Below are positions 36,405 through 45,273 of a DNA stretch of 64,000 nt, in pieces. The translations under genes and the position numbers were made by a program. Source of the DNA: Acidobacteriota bacterium (GTDB taxonomy: Bacteria > Acidobacteriota > Terriglobia > Terriglobales > Acidobacteriaceae); contig JAJXWS010000003.1 of assembly GCA_021781495.1 (NCBI GenBank), positions 1-64,000 of the forward strand, given 5' to 3'. Each line of letters starts with the position of its first letter. Within the stretch, counting starts at the first letter, position 1. Under the pieces are notes generated by a model. It saw only the letters and a program-made list of their open reading frames with translations. It was not told where the DNA came from and made no database searches.

Positions 36405-39400
36405 TTAGAAGTTGATGCGGCCCGTCACCTGCAGATTACGCGGACCGTAATCCACGTACATCGGGATGCCAAAGCCCGTGGAAGGCAGTGGCGCACCCGC
36501 CGCGCTGTACGACGGCGAGTCACCCGGCTCCATGTCCGGCATGCCCATGCGGTGACGATTGAAGGCGTCGATGGCCTCCAGTTTCAACTGGAACTTCACG
36601 CCTTCCGTGACGTTGAAGTTCTTCAGCAGGCTGAAGTCTTCGCTGAGCCACATCGGCCCGGTAATCGCTTCCGTAACGCGCGGAATGCCCGTACCGAACA
36701 CATACGGATCGTAGGAGCAACCGTCTGCGCAGTCCGGTGAAGGCGTGCGCAGCCAGTACTGGCCTGTGCTGGTTACACCCTCGCGGTTCATGTCCACAAA
36801 GGCCGCGTTGGCCATCGGCACACCCGGGTCTCCCGGGCCACCCTGGCCCTGGGGCCGATATGCCGGCTTGAACCACGACTGCTGGTTAAAGAAGCTCGCC
36901 TTGTTCTTGTTCTTCCTGAAGTTGTCGCTGGCGAAGTTGTTGTTGCCCGCCGCGGCCGGCCCCAGGGTGAACCGGAAGCAGTTCTGGTAGTAAGGGGTAC
37001 CCGACGCGCAGCCGAAGTCCACCGGCTGGCCGCTCTGGTACCGCTGAATTGCACCCAGTTCCCATCCGCCAACCAGGTAATCGAGTACCCGGCTCTGGTT
37101 CAGGTATCGCTTACCCTTGCCGAACGGAAGCTCATACAGGTAGCTGATGGAGAGCTGCTGCGGAATGTTCTGCACGCTGACTGCCTTTTCCAGATGCAGA
37201 TTGTTCGAGTTCTGCGTCTGGGAGCGGTAGCCCACGTATGCGAACGGAATCGACGAATCAGCATCCGTCAGGTTCTTGGACCACGTGTAGGAGATCTGCA
37301 GGTTCAGGCCCTGACGGAAGCGGCGGTTCAACGATGCAACCATCGCCTCGTAGGACGAGTGACCCACGTTCTCAAGGCAGCAGTCGCCTGCAATGTAGTC
37401 GTACTGCGGGTAAGGACGCAGAGCCTGGCCCAGGTTGCCCATGAACGTGGAGTACGGCGCATTCACGCCCATCGACGAGCCGCCCTGCGTGGTGATTGCC
37501 GAGCCGATGTCGTTCAGGTGATCGCCCAGCGTGAAGTACTTGGGATCGATGTTGTTGGAGTTGGTCAGGAAGCCCGAGTGCAGGTTCTGCGAGGCCTGTC
37601 CCATGTAGCCCAGCGTAAAGATCAGGTCCTGCGCGATCTCGTCCTGCAGTTGCAGACCCCAGCTCGTGGTCATGGAAGGCCGACCGAATTCAGGCTTGAT
37701 GACTTCGCCGCCCACCGGAATGAACTGGCCCGGAACGCCGGTAAGCTGTCCCGGATCCGTGCTCGGCGCAAAGAACGACTTGGTCCACTGCGACTCGCCC
37801 GAATCCAGGTAGAACGCCGGCGTAAAGCCTGCCGCCGTGCCCGGTCCCGAATAGAAGCTGCCTGTGGAGCGCGACTGCGTATAGCCCAGCGTCATGGAGC
37901 TGCCGAAGTCGCTGTACTGCAGCGGGCCGTAGATGATGCCGGCGCCACCGCGGATCACAGCCTTTTCGTTCGTGTTCGGCAACACATAGGCAAAGCCCAC
38001 GCGCGGACCAAAATCCTTCTTCCACGTTTCGGCCCAGGCCGGATTGCAGCCTTTGCAGGTCTTGGCAAACATCAGAGCGCCTGGGATATTGCCCGCCGCC
38101 GGGTCAGGTGCCGTGAAGCTGAACGCCGAGGTGTCGTTATGCGCTTCCTTGCGGGGAATGTCCAGGTCGTAACGAAGACCCAGGTTCAACGTCAGGTGCG
38201 GCGTAAGCTTGATGTCGTCCTCAATGAATCCGCCGAAGTACTGCGAGTTCCACCGCGGGTTGTTGTTGTAAACCGTCTGCCCAGAGTTGTCCACCGCGCC
38301 CACCAGGAAGCTGGCGAAGCTGTTGCCGCTCTGGAACTGCGGAATGTTGGCCAGCGCGGCCACGTCCGTCTCGCTGCGCAGGAAGTTGATGGTGGGGATG
38401 TTGACCTGGATCACCGAGTACTGCTGGTGGCGATAGTCAAAACCCACCTTGAAGCTGTTGCGGCCCCGCTGCCAGCTCAGGATTTCGTTCAAGCGCAGGC
38501 CGTTATCGATGTTGTCACCGTTGTTGCCCACGCCCCAGCTCGAAAATCCGTCAAGCCCGTCCCAGTGAACCAGCGGGAACGAGTTCGAGTAGAAGTTGGG
38601 CGCACCGGCGGCGCTCATGTTGTTCGCGTTGCCGATCTGATAGGCAAAGTTCTTGCTGTTCGTGCGGTTGTAGCCGACGTTCAGGTGGTTCAGCATGTTC
38701 GGCGTCAGCGCATAGTCCCATCCAACGCGGGTATAGTGCGTCTCGAAGTCCTGCGGGTAGCCGGCATTGTTGAAGGGGATCGGCAGGTTGACCGGATCGT
38801 GCACGGAGAAGTTGTCACGCGAGCTGTAAGAACCGAACACCTTGCTCTTGTCGCTGAACGTGTGGTCAATGCGGACCGTGTACGTCGTGTTCTCCCACGG
38901 AGCAACGTAGGACTGCACGTAGTTGTTGATGAATCCGAAGAGCGTCGGCGTCGCCGTCTGGTTCGGGTGCGGGAAGCCCTTTAGCAGCGCGGCGGCCACA
39001 GTGCTCTTGCCTGAGCTGATCTTGTTACCCGCGAACGGATAACGGCAGGGAATGCCCGCCGGATTGGTCGCGGATACATTTGCATTGGTGGTCGAAGGAT
39101 CAAATATCTGGTTCTGCAGAACCGGCTCACCGGTGCAGGGATTGATGACCGAGGTCGGCCCGCCCAGAACCGCGGAAAAGTCGCCGTTGACCTCATCCTG
39201 CGTGGGCACCGTCGACTGAACGGTCGTTCCCCGCTTCAGCTTGTACTGCTCCCAGGCAAAGAAGAAGAAGGTATTCTGGGTTCCGTTGAAGAGCTTGGGA
39301 ATCCGGACCGGGCCGCCCAGCGTGCCGCCGTAGTCAAACTTGCTGTCTGTGGGACGGCTGTAGCTGCAGGCCTGACCCGCAGTGCAGTTCAGCGCCTTGT

Positions 39401-40259
39401 AGCCGTTATTGAACCAGTTGTTGGCATCGAACACGGCATTCTTCACAATCGTGAAGGCAGTGCCGTGATACTGATTCGTGCCCGACTTCGTGGCAAAGCT
39501 CTCAAAGCCTGCTGTCGTGCGTCCGTACTCGGCAGCGGGAATCGAGGTCGTAACCTTGAACTCCTGCAGCGCTTCAATCGAAGGTGCGGTCTCGTCAAAG
39601 GACGAGCCATTCTCACTGCGGGTAATGCTGGAGCCGTCCAGCAGGACCTCAGCGCCGTAGCTCTGGCCGCCGGACAGCTTGGCAAAGAAGACGCCGTTGG
39701 AGTTCAGCCCTGTGGGGCCACCGCTGCCGGGGCCCGTCGTGCCGGGCACCAGGAAGGCAAAAGTCTCAGGCGAACGGAGACCGCCAACGCCCGTGGCCAG
39801 CGAAAGCGGCAGCTCATCAATCTGACGTTCAGAAATGGTGCCGCCAATTTCGGAAGATTCAGTCTGGATCGACGGCGCGCTTGCATCTACCGTCACCGTC
39901 TCGTTTGCTGCGCCCGGCTTCAACACAACGCTCAGTGGTGAAACCGAATTGATGGTAATCAACACACCCTTGCTTTCGGATGTGGCAAAACCAGCCGCCG
40001 ATACACTTACGTTGTAGCGGCCAATTGCTAGTTCGGGAATGCGGAACGCGCCAGCGGAGGTCGACACCGTCTGGCTCACCGCCCCCGTGTCGATCTGTGT
40101 TGCCACGACCTGCGCCCCTGCAATGACAGCGCCCGACGTATCCTTCACGGTTCCGGCGAGTTCACCGCGCGTGGACTGCGCGATACCGGCCAGAGGAAGT
40201 GCGAGCAACGTCAGCAGAACGACACAGAGCCATCGGCCCCGTAGTAAAACTCGTCTCAT
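36405..40259 (-). CDS. Giant Oar-like TonB-dependent receptor with carboxypeptidase-regulatory-like domain
   Basis: An outer-membrane protein of 1284 residues, typical of Acidobacteriota. A signal peptide (LALPLAGIAQ) is followed by a carboxypeptidase-regulatory-like beta-sandwich (about 30-118: GELAGTVKDTSGAVIAGAQV ... GAANETVTV), then a plug domain (about 140-260: GGTISERQIDELPL, VLLDGSSITRSENG, EYGRTTAGFESFATKSGTN in part) and a long barrel ending in phenylalanine (LQVTGRINF). Relatives import glycans or peptides; no substrate can be named, but GH43 enzymes and TPR/CRTAC1 proteins lie on both sides. CAGGAGAG precedes the ATG; its own promoter and terminator are visible, so it is monocistronic. 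Confidence 0.95.
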   Translation of the reverse strand: MRRVLLRGRWLCVVLLTLLALPLAGIAQSTRGELAGTVKDTSGAVIAGAQVVATQIDTGAVSQTVSTSAGAFRIPELAIGRYNVSVSAAGFATSESKGVLITINSVSPLSVVLKPGAANETVTVDASAPSIQTESSEIGGTISERQIDELPLSLATGVGGLRSPETFAFLVPGTTGPGSGGPTGLNSNGVFFAKLSGGQSYGAEVLLDGSSITRSENGSSFDETAPSIEALQEFKVTTSIPAAEYGRTTAGFESFATKSGTNQYHGTAFTIVKNAVFDANNWFNNGYKALNCTAGQACSYSRPTDSKFDYGGTLGGPVRIPKLFNGTQNTFFFFAWEQYKLKRGTTVQSTVPTQDEVNGDFSAVLGGPTSVINPCTGEPVLQNQIFDPSTTNANVSATNPAGIPCRYPFAGNKISSGKSTVAAALLKGFPHPNQTATPTLFGFINNYVQSYVAPWENTTYTVRIDHTFSDKSKVFGSYSSRDNFSVHDPVNLPIPFNNAGYPQDFETHYTRVGWDYALTPNMLNHLNVGYNRTNSKNFAYQIGNANNMSAAGAPNFYSNSFPLVHWDGLDGFSSWGVGNNGDNIDNGLRLNEILSWQRGRNSFKVGFDYRHQQYSVIQVNIPTINFLRSETDVAALANIPQFQSGNSFASFLVGAVDNSGQTVYNNNPRWNSQYFGGFIEDDIKLTPHLTLNLGLRYDLDIPRKEAHNDTSAFSFTAPDPAAGNIPGALMFAKTCKGCNPAWAETWKKDFGPRVGFAYVLPNTNEKAVIRGGAGIIYGPLQYSDFGSSMTLGYTQSRSTGSFYSGPGTAAGFTPAFYLDSGESQWTKSFFAPSTDPGQLTGVPGQFIPVGGEVIKPEFGRPSMTTSWGLQLQDEIAQDLIFTLGYMGQASQNLHSGFLTNSNNIDPKYFTLGDHLNDIGSAITTQGGSSMGVNAPYSTFMGNLGQALRPYPQYDYIAGDCCLENVGHSSYEAMVASLNRRFRQGLNLQISYTWSKNLTDADSSIPFAYVGYRSQTQNSNNLHLEKAVSVQNIPQQLSISYLYELPFGKGKRYLNQSRVLDYLVGGWELGAIQRYQSGQPVDFGCASGTPYYQNCFRFTLGPAAAGNNNFASDNFRKNKNKASFFNQQSWFKPAYRPQGQGGPGDPGVPMANAAFVDMNREGVTSTGQYWLRTPSPDCADGCSYDPYVFGTGIPRVTEAITGPMWLSEDFSLLKNFNVTEGVKFQLKLEAIDAFNRHRMGMPDMEPGDSPSYSAAGAPLPSTGFGIPMYVDYGPRNLQVTGRINF

Positions 40260-40374
40260 GTTGCCTCTCCTGAATTGGAAACTGAATCAGTGTTCTTGCT
40301 TGTTTGTTCAGCAATCGTTTTCTTGAATTCGCTCACTACGGCACCTGAAAAGGTCACGAAATGAACGCCTGAAG
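40260..40374. other. 5' leader of the large TonB receptor gene
   Basis: About 110 bp between the predicted promoter (40375-40404) and the start codon at 40259. No gene is present and no stable hairpin is obvious; the ribosome site CAGGAGAG is at its end on the minus strand. Confidence 0.4.
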
Positions 40375-40404
40375 AGCATAGCGATTACCCGAAATCCCTG
40401 TCAA
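40375..40404 (-). promoter_or_regulatory. Sigma-70-type promoter of the large TonB receptor
   Basis: On the minus strand: a perfect -35 TTGACA (40404-40399), an 18-bp spacer and a -10 TATGCT (40380-40375). The start codon is about 115 bases downstream of the -10. Confidence 0.75.
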
Positions 40405-40439
40405 GCGGAAATGCGGGAGGTCGGCTCGTCCTTTCACGA

Positions 40440-40514
40440 GATAAATCAATTTATCAAGACAGCATTGAACATATAATTCCTTTATTTTCAATGCATTGTG
40501 GAGATATACTCCAC
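40440..40514. promoter_or_regulatory. Two inverted repeats in the A/T-rich region upstream of the receptor promoter
   Basis: GATAAATCAATTTATC (40440-40455; 7-bp arms) lies 35 bp upstream of the -35 box. GTGGAGATATACTCCAC (40498-40514; 6-bp arms) lies further up. The region 40440-40750 is much richer in A/T than its surroundings and has no gene; short frames here lack ribosome sites. The sites may bind an activator or repressor of the receptor or of the divergent TPR gene. Confidence 0.5.
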
Positions 40515-40805
40515 GACGTCATCCGGCTGTGACCGCTGGGGCCTGCATGGTCTACAGCTGTTATTGCCCATTTTGCCGACAAGAAAAGCTTAATATGCTG
40601 ATTTTAAATTCATATACGTCTAACTTCCCCACGCACATTCCGCTATTTTTCCCTCCTGGCACAAGGCTTTTCCCTCCCTGCGATCAGCCCATTTCCCGCA
40701 TTAGCGAAAACCTTTACTTGCCAAAATTTCGCTTCGGAAACCGTTTGCCCTTGTCATACAATGTCCGAAGTATCGCGTCGCCGACGCCAGGGGAAGGGCA
40801 GCCGT

Positions 40806-41960
40806 ATGAACCGGATTCATCGTGAGCTTCTGACAGCAGTTGCCGTCGGCGCGCTGGCGTCGTGCCTGCTGGCAGCCCAGGCCCCGCCCACCGGTTCCGC
40901 GTCCGGCTCGCAGGTGCTGCAACTCCTCCGCAGCGGGGCGCAGGCCATCCACGAGGGGCGCGTCGCCGACGCGGAACAGGACTTCCGCGCGGCCATTGCC
41001 GCCGACCCGCAGTTACCCGACGGCTACCTCGGCCTGGGCATGCTCGCCCTGCGCGAAGGAAAAGCTGCCGACGCAGTACAGGCGCTTTCCACAGCCATCC
41101 AGCTCAATCCCCAGACGCCCGGCGCGCACATGTTCCTCGGCATCGCGCAGTACCGCATCAGCAGGCTTGACGACGCCATCACGTCGCTGAATCAGGAAGT
41201 CGCATTGCAACCGGCAAACGCCGAGGCCCTTACCTGGCTTGGCATGGTGCAGCTGGCTGCCGGACACCCCGAGCTGGCCACCGGCCCGCTCGACCGCGCC
41301 TATGCGCTCAGCCCCAAAAACGCCAACATCCTCGACTATCGCGCCCGCGCCCACACCCAGGTGGCGCAGCAGTGCTTCCAGCAGCTCTATGCGCTCGATC
41401 CCAAATCCTGGCATGTCCACCGCCTGCTCGCGGAGACCTTCTCCGCGTCCAAGCAGCCGGACCAGGCCATCGTGGAATACAAGGCCGCACTCGACGAGCA
41501 GCCCAACAATCCTGATATCTATGAAGCGCTCGGCAACGAGTACATGCGCATCGGCTACACCGCGGATGCGCTGAAGGCCTATGAGCAGCAGCTCGCGCTT
41601 GACCCGCACAATCCCGTAGCACTGTTCAACTGCGGCAAGATTCACATTGACAGCGACGAGCCTGCGCTGGGCATTCCGCTGCTGCAGCAGGCCGTGGACG
41701 CACACGCCAGCCCTGCGCCCGCGTACTACTACCTCGGCCTCGGTTATTCCAAGTCCGGCCAGTACGAGCAGTCTGCCAAGGCGCTGGAGCAGAGCCTCGC
41801 CAGCCAGCCCTCCCCCTTCATCGAGCAGAACGACTGGTACGCGCTGGTGCGCGTCTACCAGCGGCTGAACCGCCCGGCAGACTCACAGCATGCTCTGGAT
41901 GAGTTCAAGCGGCTGAAAGCCGCCTCTGCAGCGCAGGCTCCAAACCCCGCGCACAACTGA
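40806..41960 (+). CDS. Exported TPR protein (paired with CRTAC1 copy B)
   Basis: A 384-residue protein with a signal peptide (MNRIHRELLTAVAVGALASCLLAAQ in part: AVGALASCLLAAQ) and at least eight TPR motifs (DGYLGLGMLALREGKAAD, AEALTWLGMVQLAAGH, PAYYYLGLGYSKSGQYE). The start ATG 40806 is chosen for GGGGAAGGG eight bases upstream; an open frame from 40761 lacks a site. It converges with CRTAC1 copy B, five bp apart, unlike copy A where both genes point the same way. It probably acts as a binding scaffold outside the cytoplasm. Confidence 0.88.
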   Translation: MNRIHRELLTAVAVGALASCLLAAQAPPTGSASGSQVLQLLRSGAQAIHEGRVADAEQDFRAAIAADPQLPDGYLGLGMLALREGKAADAVQALSTAIQLNPQTPGAHMFLGIAQYRISRLDDAITSLNQEVALQPANAEALTWLGMVQLAAGHPELATGPLDRAYALSPKNANILDYRARAHTQVAQQCFQQLYALDPKSWHVHRLLAETFSASKQPDQAIVEYKAALDEQPNNPDIYEALGNEYMRIGYTADALKAYEQQLALDPHNPVALFNCGKIHIDSDEPALGIPLLQQAVDAHASPAPAYYYLGLGYSKSGQYEQSAKALEQSLASQPSPFIEQNDWYALVRVYQRLNRPADSQHALDEFKRLKAASAAQAPNPAHN

Positions 41961-41965
41961 TCCGC

Positions 41966-43681
41966 TTATTGCTGCGGCTCGTCCACGGTCACCATTCGGT
42001 CGCCGGTGACGTTCTTCAGCTCCTGCACAATTCCGCTCGGCCAGCGAATCTCCACGCTCTGCGCGCTTGACTCGGCACCCAACCCGAAGTGCGCACGCGG
42101 ATCGCTTGACGACAGGTAGCCGCTCGCCGTCGTCACCGTCCACCACTGCGAACCTTTCGCGGTCGTCACCTTCACCAAAGCCCCAATGCCGTCGCGATTG
42201 CTCTTGTGTCCCACGAGTTTCAGCGTCAGCCAGTGATTGCTTGTCTGCGTCAGGTTATGCAACACGTGCACCGGGCCGCCGTTGGTCGTCACCACCGCAT
42301 CGATGCGGCCGTCATTGTCGATATCGCCGATGGCCATGCCGCGGCCCACCCACGCCTCGTGGAAGATCTGCCCTGACATCGACGACACATCCACAAAGTG
42401 CGTTCCCATGTTGCGCAGCAGCATCATCGGCTCGCGATAGTGCAGTTGCGGATAGCTCTTCTCCACCGTATCCAGATCGTGCCCCTGCGCAATCAGCAGA
42501 TCCTTCCAGCCGTCGTTGTCATAGTCCACAAAGCGCAGGCTCCAGCCCGAGTGCAACAGCGTCATGCGCCCCACGCCGGTCGAGTAGCTTGCGTAGTCAA
42601 ACGTGCCGTCATGCGCGTTGTGGTAGAGCGCATACTTCTGGTTGGCCAGGTTCGTCACCACCAGGTCCGGCCATCCGTCGTTGTCATAGTCGCTGAAGTC
42701 CACGCCCATGCCGGCATACGTGCGCCCGTCGCCATCCACGGCCACGGCAGACTCCAGCCCGACCTCCTCAAACGTCCCGTCCTTCTTCTGGTGAAACAGG
42801 AACTCGGGCATCGAGTCATTGGAGACAAAGATGTCCATGCGCCCGTCGCGGTCATAGTCGGCAATCGCAATGCCCAGCGCCTTCGCAGGCTTGTCCAGCC
42901 CCAGCTTGTGCGCCTCCTCGGTAAAGTGCCCGTTGCCGTCGTTGTGGTAGACCAGCATCGTAATCGGCGGAAACACGTCCGGATGGCAGTAGCCGCGATT
43001 GTCCGGCTGCCCGCAGAACTTGTCATTCCAGTCCCACGTCACGTAGCGGTCCACCACCAGGTCCAGCCGCCCGTCGTTATCCAGGTCCACCCAGGCCGCG
43101 CTCGACGACCACCCGCCACCGCCCACGCCAGCCTTATCCGTCACATCGGTAAACGTGCAGTTGCCATTGTTGTGGTACAGGTGGTTGCTTCCGTAGCCGG
43201 TCACATACAGGTCTTCGTAGCCGTCGTTGTCATAGTCGCCCACGGCCACGCCCATGCCATAGCCCACACCCTGCAGGCCAGCTTTTTCCGTAATGTCCTC
43301 AAAGGTCCCATCCTTCTTCTGGTGGAACATCCGGTTCCAGTACTCCGGTCCCGTCTTTTGCGGAATGAAGCCGACCGGGGTCGGGTCAGGATATGGCGCT
43401 CCGTTCACCAGAAAAAGATCCAGCCGCCCGTCGTTATCGCAGTCAAACAGTGCCACGCCTGAGCCCATTGTCTCGATCAGATATTTGCGCGAGGTATGCG
43501 GCGCCTGGTGCTGAAACTGAATGCCGGTCTGCGGCGTAATATCCACAAACCTGCCCGGCGTCACGCCAGCGGGATCGGCCATCCGGCCCGCCTCCTGCGC
43601 CTGCAATCCGGCTCCGCACCCGAGCAGCGCGCCAATCCACAGCGCCGCCCACCACTCACCTCTAATGCCTCTCCACTTCAC
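41966..43681 (-). CDS. CRTAC1 family exported FG-GAP/UnbV protein (copy B)
   Basis: A 571-residue relative of the protein at 33271. The frame is open far upstream, but that part is a shadow of the neighbouring GH43 gene. GTG 43681 gives a plausible signal peptide (WWAALWIGALLGCGAGLQAQ). Repeats with DxDxDG calcium loops are frequent (DCDNDGRLDLFLVNG, DYDNDGYEDLYVTG, DLDNDGRLDLVVDRY, DYDRDGRMDIFVSND, DIDNDGRIDAVVTTNG). The UnbV/ASPIC domain ends the protein. It follows the GH43 gene on the same strand after 77 bp and may share its transcript. The start is only moderately certain. Confidence 0.88.
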   Translation of the reverse strand: MKWRGIRGEWWAALWIGALLGCGAGLQAQEAGRMADPAGVTPGRFVDITPQTGIQFQHQAPHTSRKYLIETMGSGVALFDCDNDGRLDLFLVNGAPYPDPTPVGFIPQKTGPEYWNRMFHQKKDGTFEDITEKAGLQGVGYGMGVAVGDYDNDGYEDLYVTGYGSNHLYHNNGNCTFTDVTDKAGVGGGGWSSSAAWVDLDNDGRLDLVVDRYVTWDWNDKFCGQPDNRGYCHPDVFPPITMLVYHNDGNGHFTEEAHKLGLDKPAKALGIAIADYDRDGRMDIFVSNDSMPEFLFHQKKDGTFEEVGLESAVAVDGDGRTYAGMGVDFSDYDNDGWPDLVVTNLANQKYALYHNAHDGTFDYASYSTGVGRMTLLHSGWSLRFVDYDNDGWKDLLIAQGHDLDTVEKSYPQLHYREPMMLLRNMGTHFVDVSSMSGQIFHEAWVGRGMAIGDIDNDGRIDAVVTTNGGPVHVLHNLTQTSNHWLTLKLVGHKSNRDGIGALVKVTTAKGSQWWTVTTASGYLSSSDPRAHFGLGAESSAQSVEIRWPSGIVQELKNVTGDRMVTVDEPQQ

Positions 43682-43758
43682 TGCCGGCTCAATGCTCCCG
43701 TCTGCTCTGCTTGCGCGTCTGCAATCAGTCTCCCACACAGCCCCCACCCGCGGCAGCC

Positions 43759-44805
43759 TTACTTCGACTCGCCGGTGGTGCCCAGTGCCGCGTGCGGCCA
43801 GCCGCCCTGCCACGTCAGCGTTGATATCTGCAGCGCAGGCTTGCCCGTCGCTGCATCGTAGGCATGGAAGACGATGATGTCGCCCTCCGGCCTCTGCAGC
43901 ACTGACTCGCCGCCGGGCCCCAGCCACCGGCTGCTGGCGCCCAGCAGTTGCGTGCCGCCGCCCTGCATCATCGGCTTGCCGGTCGCATCCACATAGGGGC
44001 CGGTCACGTTGCTCGATCGTCCCACCATCGTGCGATACGTGCTGTGCGTTCCCCGGCAGCAAAGATCCCAAGAGACAAACAGGTAGAAAAAGTCCCCATG
44101 CCGCACAACAAACGGAGCCTCCACCGCCTCCCAGTCAGGCGGCAGTCCCGGCTTGGCCGGAGTTGCGTCCGGCGGGTGTGCCCGCGTCGCCAGCGAATAA
44201 AGCTTCGTATCGCTTGCGGACAACTTGCCCGTCGCCGCGTCGAGCTTGCGCATCTTGATCCCGCTCCAGAAGCTGCCGAAGCTCATCCAAGGTTGCCCCT
44301 GCGCGTCCAGCACAATGTTGGGATCAATCGCATTAAAGTTGTCCGCATCCACGGACTTCAGCACCAGGCCCTCATCCTTCCAGTGATACTTCGGGCTCTT
44401 CGGGTCAAGCGTCTCATTCGTGGCCAGCGCAATGCCCGAGGTGTTCCGTCCAAACAGCGAGTAGGCATAGTACAGGTGATACCGGCCCGCAAAATACGAA
44501 ACATCCGGCGCCCACAGCTCGCGCGTTCCGGGGCTCGTCTCGCGGATCCACGCCGGAATCGCGTCAAACACCTGGCCGCACAGCTTCCACTCCGTCAAGT
44601 TCGTCGAGCAGCGAATGGCAAACTGGCCGCCACCCGGCGCCTTCCCCGTAGCGAACACATAGTAGGCATTGCCTTCCCGCGCAATGGAGGGGTCATGCAT
44701 CATGGGATAGTCGCCGCTTAGTTGCAGGGCTTTGGGCTCCTGCGCCATCAGTGCGGGTACGCAAACCAGCGCAAGCGCTGCAATCAACAGATGGTTCATA
44801 CGCAT
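43759..44805 (-). CDS. Secreted GH43 glycosidase (arabinan endo-1,5-alpha-arabinanase-like)
   Basis: A five-bladed propeller hydrolase acting on arabinan or arabinoxylan side chains. ATG 44805 (GGAGAAG seven bases upstream) gives 348 residues beginning with a signal peptide ending ALMAQ. The catalytic trio is visible: base Asp38 in MMHDPSI, pKa-modulating Asp near 160 in AIDPNIV, and acid Glu near 229 in EAPFVV. Other family marks are TRELWAPDVSYFAGRYHLYY and SFGSFWSGI. A second GH43 lies divergently at 45274. A PurR/LacI-type palindrome overlaps the promoter region upstream. Confidence 0.93.
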   Translation of the reverse strand: MRMNHLLIAALALVCVPALMAQEPKALQLSGDYPMMHDPSIAREGNAYYVFATGKAPGGGQFAIRCSTNLTEWKLCGQVFDAIPAWIRETSPGTRELWAPDVSYFAGRYHLYYAYSLFGRNTSGIALATNETLDPKSPKYHWKDEGLVLKSVDADNFNAIDPNIVLDAQGQPWMSFGSFWSGIKMRKLDAATGKLSASDTKLYSLATRAHPPDATPAKPGLPPDWEAVEAPFVVRHGDFFYLFVSWDLCCRGTHSTYRTMVGRSSNVTGPYVDATGKPMMQGGGTQLLGASSRWLGPGGESVLQRPEGDIIVFHAYDAATGKPALQISTLTWQGGWPHAALGTTGESK

Positions 44806-44848
44806 GGGAGACTTCTCCGAGCAGGCGGGCAAGCAGTGCCAGCCATGG

Positions 44849-44899
44849 GCAAACGTTTCCTAGCGGAAAATCCTATACTCTCGCCCCGGGCCATTGCAA
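44849..44899 (-). promoter_or_regulatory. Promoter with LacI-type operator for GH43 gene 1
   Basis: On the minus strand TTGCAA (44899-44894), a 16-bp spacer and TATAGG (44877-44872) form a plausible promoter. GCAAACGTTTCC (44849-44860), with the central palindrome AAACGTTT, lies just downstream of the -10, where a repressor would block transcription. The palindrome resembles LacI/PurR-family operators with their central CG. Confidence 0.5.
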
Positions 44900-45092
44900 T
44901 CGGCCATCTTACCTATGCCCAAAACCGCGACGAGCATTGGCCGCTGCCGCGCCGTGCACCATGGCCTCCAGGTCGCAGTTGTGCAGGCAGCCCTCCAGAG
45001 CGGCCCTTCGACCGGCGCATCCGCGCACCAAGCTACTGATATGCATAGTCTTGCATTGCATTCCTGCCCGGCATTGAGCTGTCGCAGACCTC

Positions 45093-45142
45093 CGGTAACC
45101 GCTTACCGTAGTTGACAGTCTCACGCCAACTCGGGGTATACT
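45093..45142 (+). promoter_or_regulatory. Promoter with LacI-type operator for GH43 gene 2
   Basis: TTGACA (45112-45117), a 19-bp spacer and TATACT (45137-45142) make a good promoter. CGGTAACCGCTTACCG (45093-45108; perfect 6-bp arms) abuts the -35 box. Its AACCG centre is like LacI-family sites. The remaining 130 bp to the GTG start form a leader without evident structure. Confidence 0.6.
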
Positions 45143-45273
45143 TTGGCTCGCGCTGCCAGCTTGACCCATCCAGAACTCTGCAAGTTGAGACAGGGAATGC
45201 TCTATAGGGTCAGTGCCTCGGCCCGTGCGGTAAACGATTTCTACGCCGCATATCCACTTTTCGGAGGAATCCA

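Noticed and set aside
40496-40825. 109-codon frame in the A/T-rich spacer
   Set aside because: No ribosome site, no family or membrane pattern; it runs into the signal-peptide region of the TPR gene in another frame.
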